Virus record (IMG/VR): IMGVR_UViG_3300042562_003270
Coordinates: 1-30,025 of that record
Length of the DNA: 30,025 nt
Source: a virus
Reading direction: 5' to 3' (one strand)
Shown here: positions 23,070 to 30,025 of the stretch, in pieces
Layout: every line of letters starts with the position of its first letter
How positions within the stretch are numbered: position 1 is the stretch's first letter
Translations under genes and position numbers: made by a program
The notes under the pieces: generated by a model
What the model was told of the DNA's origin: nothing
The model's input: the letters and a program-made list of their open reading frames with translations, nothing else
Database searches by the model: none

Positions 23070-24577
23070 TGGGTGCCGCACTGAATTGGCGGCAGCGCCT
23101 CGGTGCCTTCATCGGTGGCTTTGACGCGGGCCAGCAGCATCGACGGCTGCGCGGCTTCCAGGCGACGCGGGCGCATGTGAATGCCCTGATCGCGGCCAGC
23201 GGGCCTGACATCACGGCGCGCGCCCGCTGGCTCGTGCGCAACAACGGCTATGCCGTGAACGCGGTCGAAAGCTGGGCGGCGAACACCGTGGGCGACGGCA
23301 TCAAGCCGATCTCGAAGATCGCCGATGCCGCCCGCAAGGAAGAGCTACAGCGCCTCTGGCTTGCCTGGACCGACGAGGCCGATGCCGAAGGTCTGACGGA
23401 TTTCTACGGGTTGCAGCGCCGCGCGGCCCGCGAGGTGTTCATCGCAGGGGAAGTCTTCGTGCGGATCCGGCCACGGCGGGGCGAGGATGGCCTGAGCGTG
23501 CCGCTGCAATTGCAGATGCTGCCTTCGGAAATGCTGCCGCTCTATGAGACCGGTCTGGCCGCAAACGGCAACGCGGTCCGCCAGGGCATCGAGTTTGACC
23601 GCATCGGGCGGCGTGTGGCCTATCACTTCCTGCGCCGCCATCCCGGTGACAGCACCGATCAGGGGCTCTCGGGAGAGATCGTCCGCGTGCCGGCCTCGGA
23701 GGTCATCCATGTGATCGATCCGGTCGAGGGCGGGCAGCTGCGCGGGGTGTCGAAACTGACGCCAGCAATCGTGAAGCTATTCCTGCTCGATCAGTACGAC
23801 GATGCAGAACTCGACCGGAAGAAGGTCGCGGCGATGTATGCGATGTTTGTCACCTCGCCCGCTCCGGAAAACCCTCTCGCCCCTGCCGAGGACGAAGAGG
23901 CCCCAGCCGGAGTCGAGATCAGCCCGGGCCAGATCGTGCGCCTCGATCCAGGCGAGGATGTCACCGTGGGCCAGCCCGCTGACAGTGGCGGGACCTACGA
24001 GCCGTTCCAATACCGGACCTTACTGCAGATCTCGGCCGCGCTGGGCATTCCCTATCCCTATCTCGCCAATGACATGGTGAAGGGGAACTTCTCGAACTCG
24101 CGCTTGGCCCTGATCGAGTTCCGCCGCCGCGTATCGGCCTGGCAGCATTCGGTGATGGTCTACCAGCTGTGCCGGCCCGTTTATGCGCGCTGGATGGATG
24201 CCGCCGTGCTGTCGGGCGCGCTCACCCTGCCTGGCTATGAGGCGGAGCGATCCCGGCTGCTGACCGCCGATTGGCTGCCCACGAAATGGGACTGGGTCGA
24301 TCCGCTGAAAGACGCAAATGCCGAGATTGCCCAGATCGAAGCCGGCCTGAAATCCCGCACCCAGGCGATCGCCGAGCGCGGCTATGACGCTGAGCAGGTC
24401 GACCGGGAAATCGCCGCGGAACGCACCCGCGAACGCGCATTGGGCCTCGACTTCCGGCGTCCAGGCTCGCCCGCGCAGGGCGTGCAGGCAGTGCCGGTCG
24501 AGGGGGACGCGGCGGAACAGTCTGACGAGACCGACGCTGCGGACAACCCACCGCGCGAAGATGAGGACCAGCCCTGA
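23069..24577 (+). CDS. Phage portal protein, lambda gpB family
   Basis: A 502-residue protein whose ATG overlaps the gpW-like stop; an apparent upstream extension of the frame lies over other genes. Family features are RARWLVRNNGYAVNAVESWA (about 50-70), VFIAGEVFVRIRPR, LPSEMLPLYE, the HVIDPVEGGQLRGVSKLTPA segment, and a late YRTLLQISAALGIPYPYLAN with NFSNSRLALIEFRR. The C-terminus is acidic and disordered. The dodecameric portal is the DNA entry channel and tail attachment point of the head. Its stop overlaps the protease start (TGATG). Confidence 0.93.
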   Translation: MGAALNWRQRLGAFIGGFDAGQQHRRLRGFQATRAHVNALIAASGPDITARARWLVRNNGYAVNAVESWAANTVGDGIKPISKIADAARKEELQRLWLAWTDEADAEGLTDFYGLQRRAAREVFIAGEVFVRIRPRRGEDGLSVPLQLQMLPSEMLPLYETGLAANGNAVRQGIEFDRIGRRVAYHFLRRHPGDSTDQGLSGEIVRVPASEVIHVIDPVEGGQLRGVSKLTPAIVKLFLLDQYDDAELDRKKVAAMYAMFVTSPAPENPLAPAEDEEAPAGVEISPGQIVRLDPGEDVTVGQPADSGGTYEPFQYRTLLQISAALGIPYPYLANDMVKGNFSNSRLALIEFRRRVSAWQHSVMVYQLCRPVYARWMDAAVLSGALTLPGYEAERSRLLTADWLPTKWDWVDPLKDANAEIAQIEAGLKSRTQAIAERGYDAEQVDREIAAERTRERALGLDFRRPGSPAQGVQAVPVEGDAAEQSDETDAADNPPREDEDQP

Positions 24578-26007
24578 TGCTCCACGCCCGCATTGCCGCG
24601 CGCGCCTTCAATACGCCGCTGTTGGTCGAACCCTCCAAGGCTCTGGCGTTCGTATCTGGCCTCGGGCCCCGCATCCTGGGGCGGTGGGTCGAGGTATTGG
24701 ATGCAGATGGCATGAGCGCCGGAATCGCAAACGCTACGGCCCGCGCCAGCATCCTAGCGGGTGGACTTGCCGAGAGATTCCGTCAGCAGGGCGAAGCGCC
24801 CTACCCCGTCATGAACGGTATTGCCGTGATCGAGATCTCGGGGGTGCTGATCCACCGCGGGTCCTGGATCGGCCAGTCCTCCGGTCAGACCAGTTACGAG
24901 GGGATTGGGGCACAGATCGAGGCGGCCGCGCGAGACCCGTCCATCCGGGCCGTCGCCCTAGAGATCGACAGCTTTGGTGGCGAGGTGGCCGGGGTCTTTG
25001 ACCTTGCCGACCGCCTTCGAGCGCTGCGCAGCACCAAACCGGTCTGGGCCTTCGTCGCCGAGCACGCCTTCTCGGCCGGCTACGCGCTGGCATCCCAGGC
25101 AGATCGCATCCTGCTGCCGCGCACCGGGGCGGTGGGCAGCATCGGTGTCGTGATGATGCATGCCGATCTCAGTGGCCAGCTTGATCAGGACGGCATGCGC
25201 GTCACGCTGGTCCATTCCGGCCATCACAAGATCGACGGCAATCCCTATGCGCCCCTGCCCGAAGCGGTCCGTGACGATATCCAGCGCGAAATTGACGTGC
25301 TGCGGTTCCTCTTCGCCGAGACCGTGGCTGCCGGTCGCGCCGGGCGGCTGAGCCAGGAGGCAGCCCTGGCGACCGAGGCCGCAACCTATCGCGGGGCTGA
25401 CGCCATAGCTGCAGGTGTCGCGGATGAGGTCACCGATCTGGCGAGCGGGTTTGCCGCGTTCTGGCAGTTCCTCGGCGGCAGCTCGCACCTCTCCCCTTCG
25501 CGCGCCCCGCGCGCGTCCCTTCCCAACCCCAGACAGGAGGCACGCATGGCCACCGAACTTGATCCCGACGACAGCCCACAGGATCCCGGCACCGATGTAA
25601 CGACCACAGACAGTAATGGTACTGATGCCGTCGATCGCCCGACTTCACCGCCGGCCACACCGCCCTCAACCACTGCGCACTCCGGACTACCCTCTATGCC
25701 ACCCCCTTGCGCAGCGCATTCCAGCAATCTGGCCGAGCTCTCAGCGCTACTGCGCGAGGCGGCCGCGGAAATCGCCGAGATCGCAGTGCAGGCCGGGCGG
25801 CTTGGCGTCGCCATCGATGCGGCCAAGGCGCTGCGCGAGGGCACCGTACCGGAGGTGCTGCGCAAATCCGTGCTGCAGAGCGCTGCGGCCGCCGCCGATG
25901 CCCGCGATATCGTCGCGGCCCCACCCTCGCCGGTTCTGCCGAAGGCCGCAGAAAGCCCGATCATCGCTGCCGCAAAACGAGCAGCTGCCGCAGGCGCGAG
26001 GGGCTGA
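24577..26007 (+). CDS. S49-family prohead protease with C-terminal scaffold domain (lambda C-like)
   Basis: A 476-residue protein. Residues about 75-295 are an SppA/S49 serine protease: GIAVIEISGVLIHRGSW, ALEIDSFGGEVAGVFDLA, the nucleophile in AEHAFSAGYALASQAD (Ser166), VGSIGVVMMHADLSG, and the likely general-base Lys218 in HHKIDGNPYAP. A Pro/Ser-rich linker (about 305-400) leads to a helical scaffold-like C-terminus, AELSALLREAAAEIAEIAVQ and beyond. In lambda the equivalent gene C encodes the protease and, from an internal start, scaffold Nu3. The same arrangement is visible here. It lies directly downstream of the portal gene. Confidence 0.92.
   Translation: MLHARIAARAFNTPLLVEPSKALAFVSGLGPRILGRWVEVLDADGMSAGIANATARASILAGGLAERFRQQGEAPYPVMNGIAVIEISGVLIHRGSWIGQSSGQTSYEGIGAQIEAAARDPSIRAVALEIDSFGGEVAGVFDLADRLRALRSTKPVWAFVAEHAFSAGYALASQADRILLPRTGAVGSIGVVMMHADLSGQLDQDGMRVTLVHSGHHKIDGNPYAPLPEAVRDDIQREIDVLRFLFAETVAAGRAGRLSQEAALATEAATYRGADAIAAGVADEVTDLASGFAAFWQFLGGSSHLSPSRAPRASLPNPRQEARMATELDPDDSPQDPGTDVTTTDSNGTDAVDRPTSPPATPPSTTAHSGLPSMPPPCAAHSSNLAELSALLREAAAEIAEIAVQAGRLGVAIDAAKALREGTVPEVLRKSVLQSAAAAADARDIVAAPPSPVLPKAAESPIIAAAKRAAAAGARG
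25546..26007 (+). CDS. Nested scaffold protein from internal start (Nu3-like)
   Basis: Within the protease gene, in the same frame, an ATG at 25546 is preceded by a perfect AGGAGG with a 5-base spacer. The resulting 153-residue product (starting MATELDPDDSPQDPG) would have an acidic, disordered N-terminus and the helical C-terminal part of the parent protein. This is the lambda C/Nu3 arrangement: the nested product is the major scaffold around which capsid protein assembles, and the protease later destroys it. The internal start is seen in the sequence; the role follows from the lambda family. Confidence 0.72.
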   Translation: MATELDPDDSPQDPGTDVTTTDSNGTDAVDRPTSPPATPPSTTAHSGLPSMPPPCAAHSSNLAELSALLREAAAEIAEIAVQAGRLGVAIDAAKALREGTVPEVLRKSVLQSAAAAADARDIVAAPPSPVLPKAAESPIIAAAKRAAAAGARG

Positions 26008-26044
26008 GGCCGAGCGACACTCACCGCCCCCGCGTCCACCTTAA

Positions 26045-26080
26045 GCCCCCGCCGTCCTCCCCGGCGGGGGCTTTCTTTTG
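26045..26080 (+). terminator. Intra-operon Rho-independent terminator before the decoration gene
   Basis: GCCCCCGCCG (26045-26054) and CGGCGGGGGC (26062-26071) form a perfect 10-base-pair stem with a 7-base loop, followed by TTTCTTTTG. It lies 38 bases after the protease stop and 23 bases before the decoration protein start, in the middle of the head operon. Either an independent promoter or partial read-through must supply the capsid genes. Confidence 0.85.
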
Positions 26081-26102
26081 ACCTCAGCACCGGAGCCTTG
26101 CC

Positions 26103-26483
26103 ATGACCGTTCTGACCCAACCCCCGACCCAGGGGGATGTTCTCAAATTCGAGCTGAACCCGAACTACACCCGCGAAACCGTGACCCTGCTCGCTGGCAC
26201 CGATTACCCGGTCGGTGCGGTGCTGGGCCGCATCACAACGGGTGGCAAATACAAGCTCTCTCCCGCTGCCGGATCGGACGGCGCGCAAACGGCAGCGGCT
26301 GTGCTGCTCTATGCCGTCGATGCCGCTGCTGCCGATGCACCGGGCGTTGTTTTGATGCGCGGTCCAGCCATCGTCTCCAAAGCCGCTCTCGTTCTTGATC
26401 CCTCTGTCGATGACGCGACCAAGATCGCCGCCAAACACGGCCAGCTTGTCGCCCTGGGCATCGTGCCGCGCACGACTGCCTGA
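26103..26483 (+). CDS. Head decoration protein, lambda gpD family
   Basis: A 126-residue protein. The ATG at 26103 has GGAG 7 bases upstream. It shows the gpD/HDPD pattern: a flexible N-terminus (MTVLTQPPTQGDVLKFELNP), then YTRETVTLLAGTDYPVGAVL, an AVLLYAVDAAAADAPGVVLM core strand pair and a final HGQLVALGIVPR. gpD trimers clamp the expanded capsid shell. The gene lies between protease and major capsid protein, as in lambda (C-D-E). Confidence 0.92.
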   Translation: MTVLTQPPTQGDVLKFELNPNYTRETVTLLAGTDYPVGAVLGRITTGGKYKLSPAAGSDGAQTAAAVLLYAVDAAAADAPGVVLMRGPAIVSKAALVLDPSVDDATKIAAKHGQLVALGIVPRTTA

Positions 26484-26545
26484 TCTGGCCGTGCGAGCCC
26501 AGCCGCTGATCTCTCCCCTCCCGTTCTTCTCTTCGGAGTTCCCCC

Positions 26546-27568
26546 ATGACCCTGATCCGCAATCCCTTCGATGCGGGCGGCTATTCGCTCGCCGAGATGA
26601 CGCAGGCCATCAATATCCTGCCCAATTTCTACACCCGCCTTGGACAGATTGGCCTCTTTCGGTTTGAAGGCGTCACCCAACGCAGCATCGTCATCGAGCA
26701 GCGCGAAGGGGTGCTGAGCCTCTTGCCTTCGGTACCCCTTGGCGCCCCCGCCACGGTCGGCAATCGGGAGGCCCGCTCGATGCGCAGCTTTGCGCTGCCC
26801 TGGATCCCGCATGACGACATCATCCTTCCCGCCGATATTCAGGGCATGCCCGCGTTGGGGGCCTCGGATGCGGCCGATCCGCTGGTCGAGGTGATGAACC
26901 GCAAGCTGACGCTGATGCGCCGCAAGCATGCGCAGACCCGCGAATATATGGAAATGAATGCGCTGCGCGGCATCGTGAAGGATGGGGCGGGCACCACGCT
27001 CTATAATTACTTCACCGAGTTCGGCCTCGAACAGCTCACCACCGACTTCGTCTTCGGCACCGCGGGCACGAATGTGCAAGGCAAGGTCCGCTCGGTGTTG
27101 CGGGCGATGGAGGACAATCTCCTCGGGGAGACCATGACCTCAGCCCATGCGCTGGTCAGCTCAGAATTCTTCGACAAGCTGATCAGCCACCCAAAGACCG
27201 AGGAGGCCTACAAGTTCTTCTCTGCCACCGGCGGGCAGCCTTTGCGCGAGGACATGCGCCGCGCCTTCCCCTTCGCCGGCATGCTCTTTGAAGAGTACAA
27301 CGGATCCGTCACCCTCTCGAACGGGGTGGCAGAACGGTTGATCCCGACCGGTGAGGGCATCGCGTTCCCGCTTGGCACATTTGATACCTTCACCACCTAT
27401 GGCGGCCCGGCCAACCTTCTGGAGACCGCCAACACGGTCGGCCTGCCGCTCTATGCCCGGCAGATGATGGACACCAAGGGTCGCTGGATTGACCTGATGA
27501 CCGAGGCGTCGATCCTGCCGGTCAACAAGCGGCCGCGCATGGCGATCCGGCTTGTCAGTTCCAACTGA
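26546..27568 (+). CDS. Major capsid protein, lambda gpE family
   Basis: A 340-residue protein with GGAG 7 bases before its ATG. Typical gpE-family segments are the N-arm NPFDAGGYSLAEMTQAINIL, LPNFYTRLGQIGLFRFEGVT, the IVIEQREGVLSLLPSVPLGA E-loop region, an FALPWIPHDDIILPADIQGM spine segment, and a C-terminal YGGPANLLETANTVGLPLYA. Length matches the lambda protein (341). It builds the icosahedral shell of the head with the decoration protein encoded just upstream. Confidence 0.95.
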   Translation: MTLIRNPFDAGGYSLAEMTQAINILPNFYTRLGQIGLFRFEGVTQRSIVIEQREGVLSLLPSVPLGAPATVGNREARSMRSFALPWIPHDDIILPADIQGMPALGASDAADPLVEVMNRKLTLMRRKHAQTREYMEMNALRGIVKDGAGTTLYNYFTEFGLEQLTTDFVFGTAGTNVQGKVRSVLRAMEDNLLGETMTSAHALVSSEFFDKLISHPKTEEAYKFFSATGGQPLREDMRRAFPFAGMLFEEYNGSVTLSNGVAERLIPTGEGIAFPLGTFDTFTTYGGPANLLETANTVGLPLYARQMMDTKGRWIDLMTEASILPVNKRPRMAIRLVSSN

Positions 27569-27579
27569 GGCTGGACAGC

Positions 27580-27891
27580 ATGCAGGCCGTCTCCGCCGCC
27601 CTTGATCTCCTGTTCACTGACCCGAACCTGGCGCTCGACGCCTGGCATCGCGACGTGGCGGGGCAGTTCACCAAACTCCGCATCATTCCGCGCCGGACCG
27701 ACAGTGTCACCGAGTTTGGCGCGGCACGGCTCTGGTCGGAAACCTTCCGCTTTGATGTCCGTGTGAGCGATCTGCCCAATCCCCGTCCTCAGGAGCAAAT
27801 CCAGTTTGGCGATGAGACGTTTCTGATCCAGGGCGAGCCCGTCCGGGACCGGGATCGGCTACTCTGGACCATCGAGGCGGCACCTGCGTGA
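27580..27891 (+). CDS. Head-tail attachment protein (gpFII/Gifsy-type)
   Basis: A 103-residue protein 11 bases after the capsid gene. It is strand-rich (FDVRVSDLPNPRPQEQIQFG, then DETFLIQGEPVRDRDRLLWT) with an N-terminal helix LDLLFTDPNLALDAWHRD, fitting the small beta-barrel head-tail joining family that caps the head completion ring. The stop overlaps the next start (GTGA). The assignment rests on fold pattern, size and position after protein E. Confidence 0.72.
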   Translation: MQAVSAALDLLFTDPNLALDAWHRDVAGQFTKLRIIPRRTDSVTEFGAARLWSETFRFDVRVSDLPNPRPQEQIQFGDETFLIQGEPVRDRDRLLWTIEAAPA

Positions 27892-28511
27892 AGATCCGCA
27901 TTGAAGGGCTGCCCGAGTTCTCTGGTTTGATGGCAGCGGAGGTCGCGGCCGGGGAACGTGCAGTGACGGCGGTAATGCGCGAGGCTGGAACCGGTCTCAA
28001 AGCCGCCTGGCGCGGTCAATTCACCGGCGCGGGCTTGGGCAGCAGGCTTGCGAACTCAATCCGCCTCGCCAGCTTCCCAAAATCGGGAGACAGCCTGAAC
28101 GCCGCTGCGCTGGTCTGGTCAAAGGCGCCGGTGATCGTTGGCGCGCATGACACCGGGCCGCTGATCCGCTCAAAGGACGGGTTCTGGCTGGCGATCCCGA
28201 CGCCGGCGGCGGGCAAATCCGCCCGGGGCGGCCGGATCACCCCCGGCGAATGGAAACGTCGCACCGGGCTGCGGTTGCGGTTCATTTACCGTCGCCGGGG
28301 GGCCAGCCTGCTGGTGGGTGAAGGGCGGCTCAATTCCCAGGGGCGCGCGGTGGCGACCCGCTCAAAGACCGGGCGGGGTCTGACAACCGTGCCGATCTTT
28401 CTACTCGTGCCGCAGGTAAAGCTGCGCAAACGGCTTGATCTGGCACGGGATGCGCAGCGGGCGGTGGACGGCGTGCCGGGGCGGATCGTGGCTGCTTGGA
28501 TCCAAAACTAG
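27888..28511 (+). CDS. DUF6441-family tail-completion-like protein
   Basis: A 207-residue protein with a GTG start overlapping the upstream stop (GTGA). It begins KIRIEGLPEFSGLMAAEVAA and contains AGTGLKAAWRGQFTGAGLGS, then VWSKAPVIVGAHDTGPLIRS and a KDGFWLAIPTPAAGK segment, which I recall as the DUF6441 signature in Rhodobacterales phages. In position it corresponds to lambda Z/U-region tail completion proteins (helical N-terminus, basic C-terminus). It ends 5 bases before the convergent moron gene, where the tail operon is interrupted. Confidence 0.8.
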   Translation: MKIRIEGLPEFSGLMAAEVAAGERAVTAVMREAGTGLKAAWRGQFTGAGLGSRLANSIRLASFPKSGDSLNAAALVWSKAPVIVGAHDTGPLIRSKDGFWLAIPTPAAGKSARGGRITPGEWKRRTGLRLRFIYRRRGASLLVGEGRLNSQGRAVATRSKTGRGLTTVPIFLLVPQVKLRKRLDLARDAQRAVDGVPGRIVAAWIQN

Positions 28512-28516
28512 CTACG

Positions 28517-29671
28517 CTAACCATGACCAAGTTCCTTGTGCGAACCAAGAATATACGCAATCCATCTTCCTTGACCTTCATGACGAAGGTGAGCGCGGAA
28601 ACCATCATCCACCTTGACAGAATACGTATCTCTTCCATCTTTCGGCCAAGGCTTAAAATTCAGGCCTCTTAGCGTTCTTTCTGTAAGAAGCTTCGCTTTT
28701 GTTCCATCCCATTTGGAAGTCAAGTTTCGATATTTACCCGAGAGGCGTTTAAGGACTTCACTACTTTCTGATATTGAAGAGACTGGAGGCAGAACTAGCG
28801 CTGGATCCAACCAATCCGAAACCCTCCTAGGGTATATGACATATTGTGGGCATAGCGATGACCGTAAAAGTTCTTTGGGTGATACATCAACCCACTGAGG
28901 GACATCTAGCCTTGGCAATGATCCAGGCGGCTTGAGTTCCAGCGTGTTCGCAAGCCATTCGCCGTTCAGTTCAATCCGCTTTTCGGCGAAGCGAGCGTAT
29001 GCGCCGGGCTGCAAAGACATGAACTCATGCGCGAACTCCTGCAGCCCAACTGATGACCTTTTTGCCCACTCATAAGTCACCTTGTTCGCCATTGCCTCTT
29101 CCACAAACTGGGTTCTTCGACCACGTAAGGCCCGCCGAAGTGGGATGTACAGGTTCCGCCCAAGGACTGCTTCCAGCATGAGGGTCTGCAGATCACATCG
29201 ATAGTGAAAGAATTCATGTGCAAGCAGGAAACGGTGAGCGATTCGTCGCGGGTCTCCATACCCAGGATATGAATTGGCTATTTCACCGGCTAAATATAAA
29301 ATTCCTGTTTTCAAATAAAATATTCCCCATCTGCCTGGGAATGGGCGCTGATCAATAAAACGTCGCGATTTGTAGAAAGCAAGTGCGTCGAGGCCACGAT
29401 GTCGTATGTTGCCTTCAACCAACTCTCGATCACCCGGGGTGACCTCAATCGGCGGAAACCCGTCATCTAGCATTCTATCAATTGCTCTATCTGCAAGTAG
29501 CTCTTCGGGCAGAGGTCGAAGCAACGTTTCATCAGCCTCAGGAGGACGGTCCAAGACATCAGAGCCATCCTCTTCTACAGGCCAATCTGCCCAGTCAGGA
29601 GCATCGTGTAATCCTTTGTCGGATATGTCAGCCAAGACCTGATCAAAGAGACGATCAACCGCGTTTGCCAT
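28517..29671 (-). CDS. Moron: HEXXH metalloprotease-like protein with RelE/ParE-like C-terminus
   Basis: A 384-residue protein; the ATG at 29671 has GAGG 6 bases upstream. Residues 1-80 are acidic and probably flexible. The middle (about 95-215) holds a zinc-metallopeptidase signature: HEFFHYRCD (His152, Glu153, His156) followed by TQFVEEAMANKVTYEW, whose Glu191/Glu192 could be the third zinc ligand, as in gluzincin/IrrE-like enzymes. The last 55 residues (about 330-384) read TERTLRGLNFKPWPKDGRD, then YSVKVDDGFRAHLRHEG and WIAYILGSHKELGHG, closely like the strands of RelE/ParE-type toxins. It is A+T-richer than its neighbours, opposite in strand, and sits between two tail-connector genes. It is probably a self-contained cargo gene; both activities are inferred from motifs. 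Confidence 0.75.
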   Translation of the reverse strand: MANAVDRLFDQVLADISDKGLHDAPDWADWPVEEDGSDVLDRPPEADETLLRPLPEELLADRAIDRMLDDGFPPIEVTPGDRELVEGNIRHRGLDALAFYKSRRFIDQRPFPGRWGIFYLKTGILYLAGEIANSYPGYGDPRRIAHRFLLAHEFFHYRCDLQTLMLEAVLGRNLYIPLRRALRGRRTQFVEEAMANKVTYEWAKRSSVGLQEFAHEFMSLQPGAYARFAEKRIELNGEWLANTLELKPPGSLPRLDVPQWVDVSPKELLRSSLCPQYVIYPRRVSDWLDPALVLPPVSSISESSEVLKRLSGKYRNLTSKWDGTKAKLLTERTLRGLNFKPWPKDGRDTYSVKVDDGFRAHLRHEGQGRWIAYILGSHKELGHG

Positions 29672-29733
29672 ACTGCACCTCTGATTTTGTGTGGCAGTCT
29701 ATCGGACAATCCCGTTGAGGAAAGAGGGTCGTT

Positions 29734-29917
29734 TTGTCCACCACCAGAGAAACCATTCTGAGCGCCCTGGCGGATTTGCTGCGCACTGTACCGCATGTAC
29801 CCGTCCTACGCGGCGAGGTGCTGCCCGAACGTGTGCCGGCGGGGGGCCTCATGATCCTGCGCGATGGCAACCCGGGGGAGCCGGGCGTGACGCTGTCACC
29901 ACTGACATGGCACTACC
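29734..29917 (+). pseudogene. Tail protein gene (tail-terminator-like), truncated by IS insertion
   Basis: The frame starts at a TTG with GAGG/AGAGGG upstream and reads STTRETILSALADLLRTVPH, then VLRGEVLPERVPAGGLMILR and DGNPGEPGVTLSPLTWHY. This is the N-terminus of the small tail protein that usually follows DUF6441 in Rhodobacterales phages (sometimes mislabelled acyl-CoA transferase; recalled). After the codon for the last Tyr the sequence changes abruptly into insertion-sequence-like DNA and the frame stops at 29940. About 61 native codons remain, less than half the usual length as I recall it. Confidence 0.68.
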
Positions 29918-30025
29918 TGTTGATTTTCACCCAGAAGTGAGCCGGATTTTTCACCGAGAAGTGAGCCACCTCTGATTATGGATTTCGGTTCATGCCGGGG
30001 TCAAGCTTTGTGTTGTCTCCTTCTT
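29918..30025. mobile_element. End of an IS21-family-like insertion sequence
   Basis: From TGTTGATTTTCACC at 29918 the sequence carries two near-identical tandem units, GATTTTCACCCAGAAGTGAGCC and GATTTTTCACCGAGAAGTGAGCC (29922-29967). Repeated blocks with TTTTCACC...GAAGTGAGCC just inside a TG end are characteristic of IS21 (istA/istB) ends. The transposase genes would lie beyond the right edge. The boundary is set by where similarity to the tail protein stops, so it may be off by a few bases. Confidence 0.65.

Noticed and set aside
23777-24752. Several long minus-strand and alternate-frame open frames over the portal and protease genes
   Set aside because: They are shadows typical of G+C-rich DNA; the lambda-order structural genes are unmistakable on the plus strand.

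Overview
The window is most of a lambda-type (siphovirus) prophage, or a remnant of one, in a G+C-rich alphaproteobacterium. The head-gene set (GpA-type terminase, gpW, lambda-family portal, S49 protease with nested scaffold, decoration protein D, capsid protein E, DUF6441) together with the ParB-methyltransferase, DUF7220 and DUF3489 neighbours point to Rhodobacterales (Paracoccus/Rhodobacter-like). That placement rests on recalled family resemblance, because no search could be run. No tRNA, rRNA or CRISPR array was seen.

Layout. (1) 1-215: 5' end of a tyrosine integrase on the minus strand, running off the left edge. (2) 216-810: a non-coding control region with two facing 65-base repeats and a tandem 10-base repeat. 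(3) 811-3380: a tightly overlapping early operon with an excisionase-like HTH protein, a small unknown, a VRR-NUC nuclease, a winged-helix replication-initiator-like protein carrying iteron-like repeats inside its gene (a lambda-like origin), and an unknown. (4) 3.8-17.0 kb: an accessory region. It holds two paralogous bicistrons (XRE-type regulator plus small DUF4258-like protein) and a decayed third copy of the small gene. These bracket a large DUF4145/SF1-helicase protein translationally coupled to a TPR/OB-like partner, and a single-stranded DNA-binding protein. After them come a C-terminally anchored unknown protein and two exported proteins, one IalB-like. (5) 17.25-18.76 kb: ParB-methyltransferase fusion and a small membrane protein. 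(6) 18.9-20.16 kb: a minus-strand operon of three small genes ending in a strong terminator. (7) 20.3-28.5 kb: DNA packaging and head genes in lambda order. (8) 28.5-29.7 kb: an A+T-richer minus-strand moron encoding a protein with an HEXXH metalloprotease motif and a RelE/ParE-like C-terminus, wedged between tail-connector genes. (9) 29.73-30.03 kb: start of the next tail gene, cut by what looks like the end of an IS21-family insertion sequence, so this prophage is probably defective for tail assembly.

How the genes work together. The early operon would excise and replicate the element from the origin inside the initiator gene. The packaging/head operon would build a lambda-like capsid. The accessory region and the moron look like lysogeny-expressed cargo. 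The most interesting parts are the repeated XRE/DUF4258-like pairs, the helicase-TPR/OB pair and the metalloprotease-RelE-like fusion. All three have the look of conflict or defence genes, but no activity can be proved from sequence alone.
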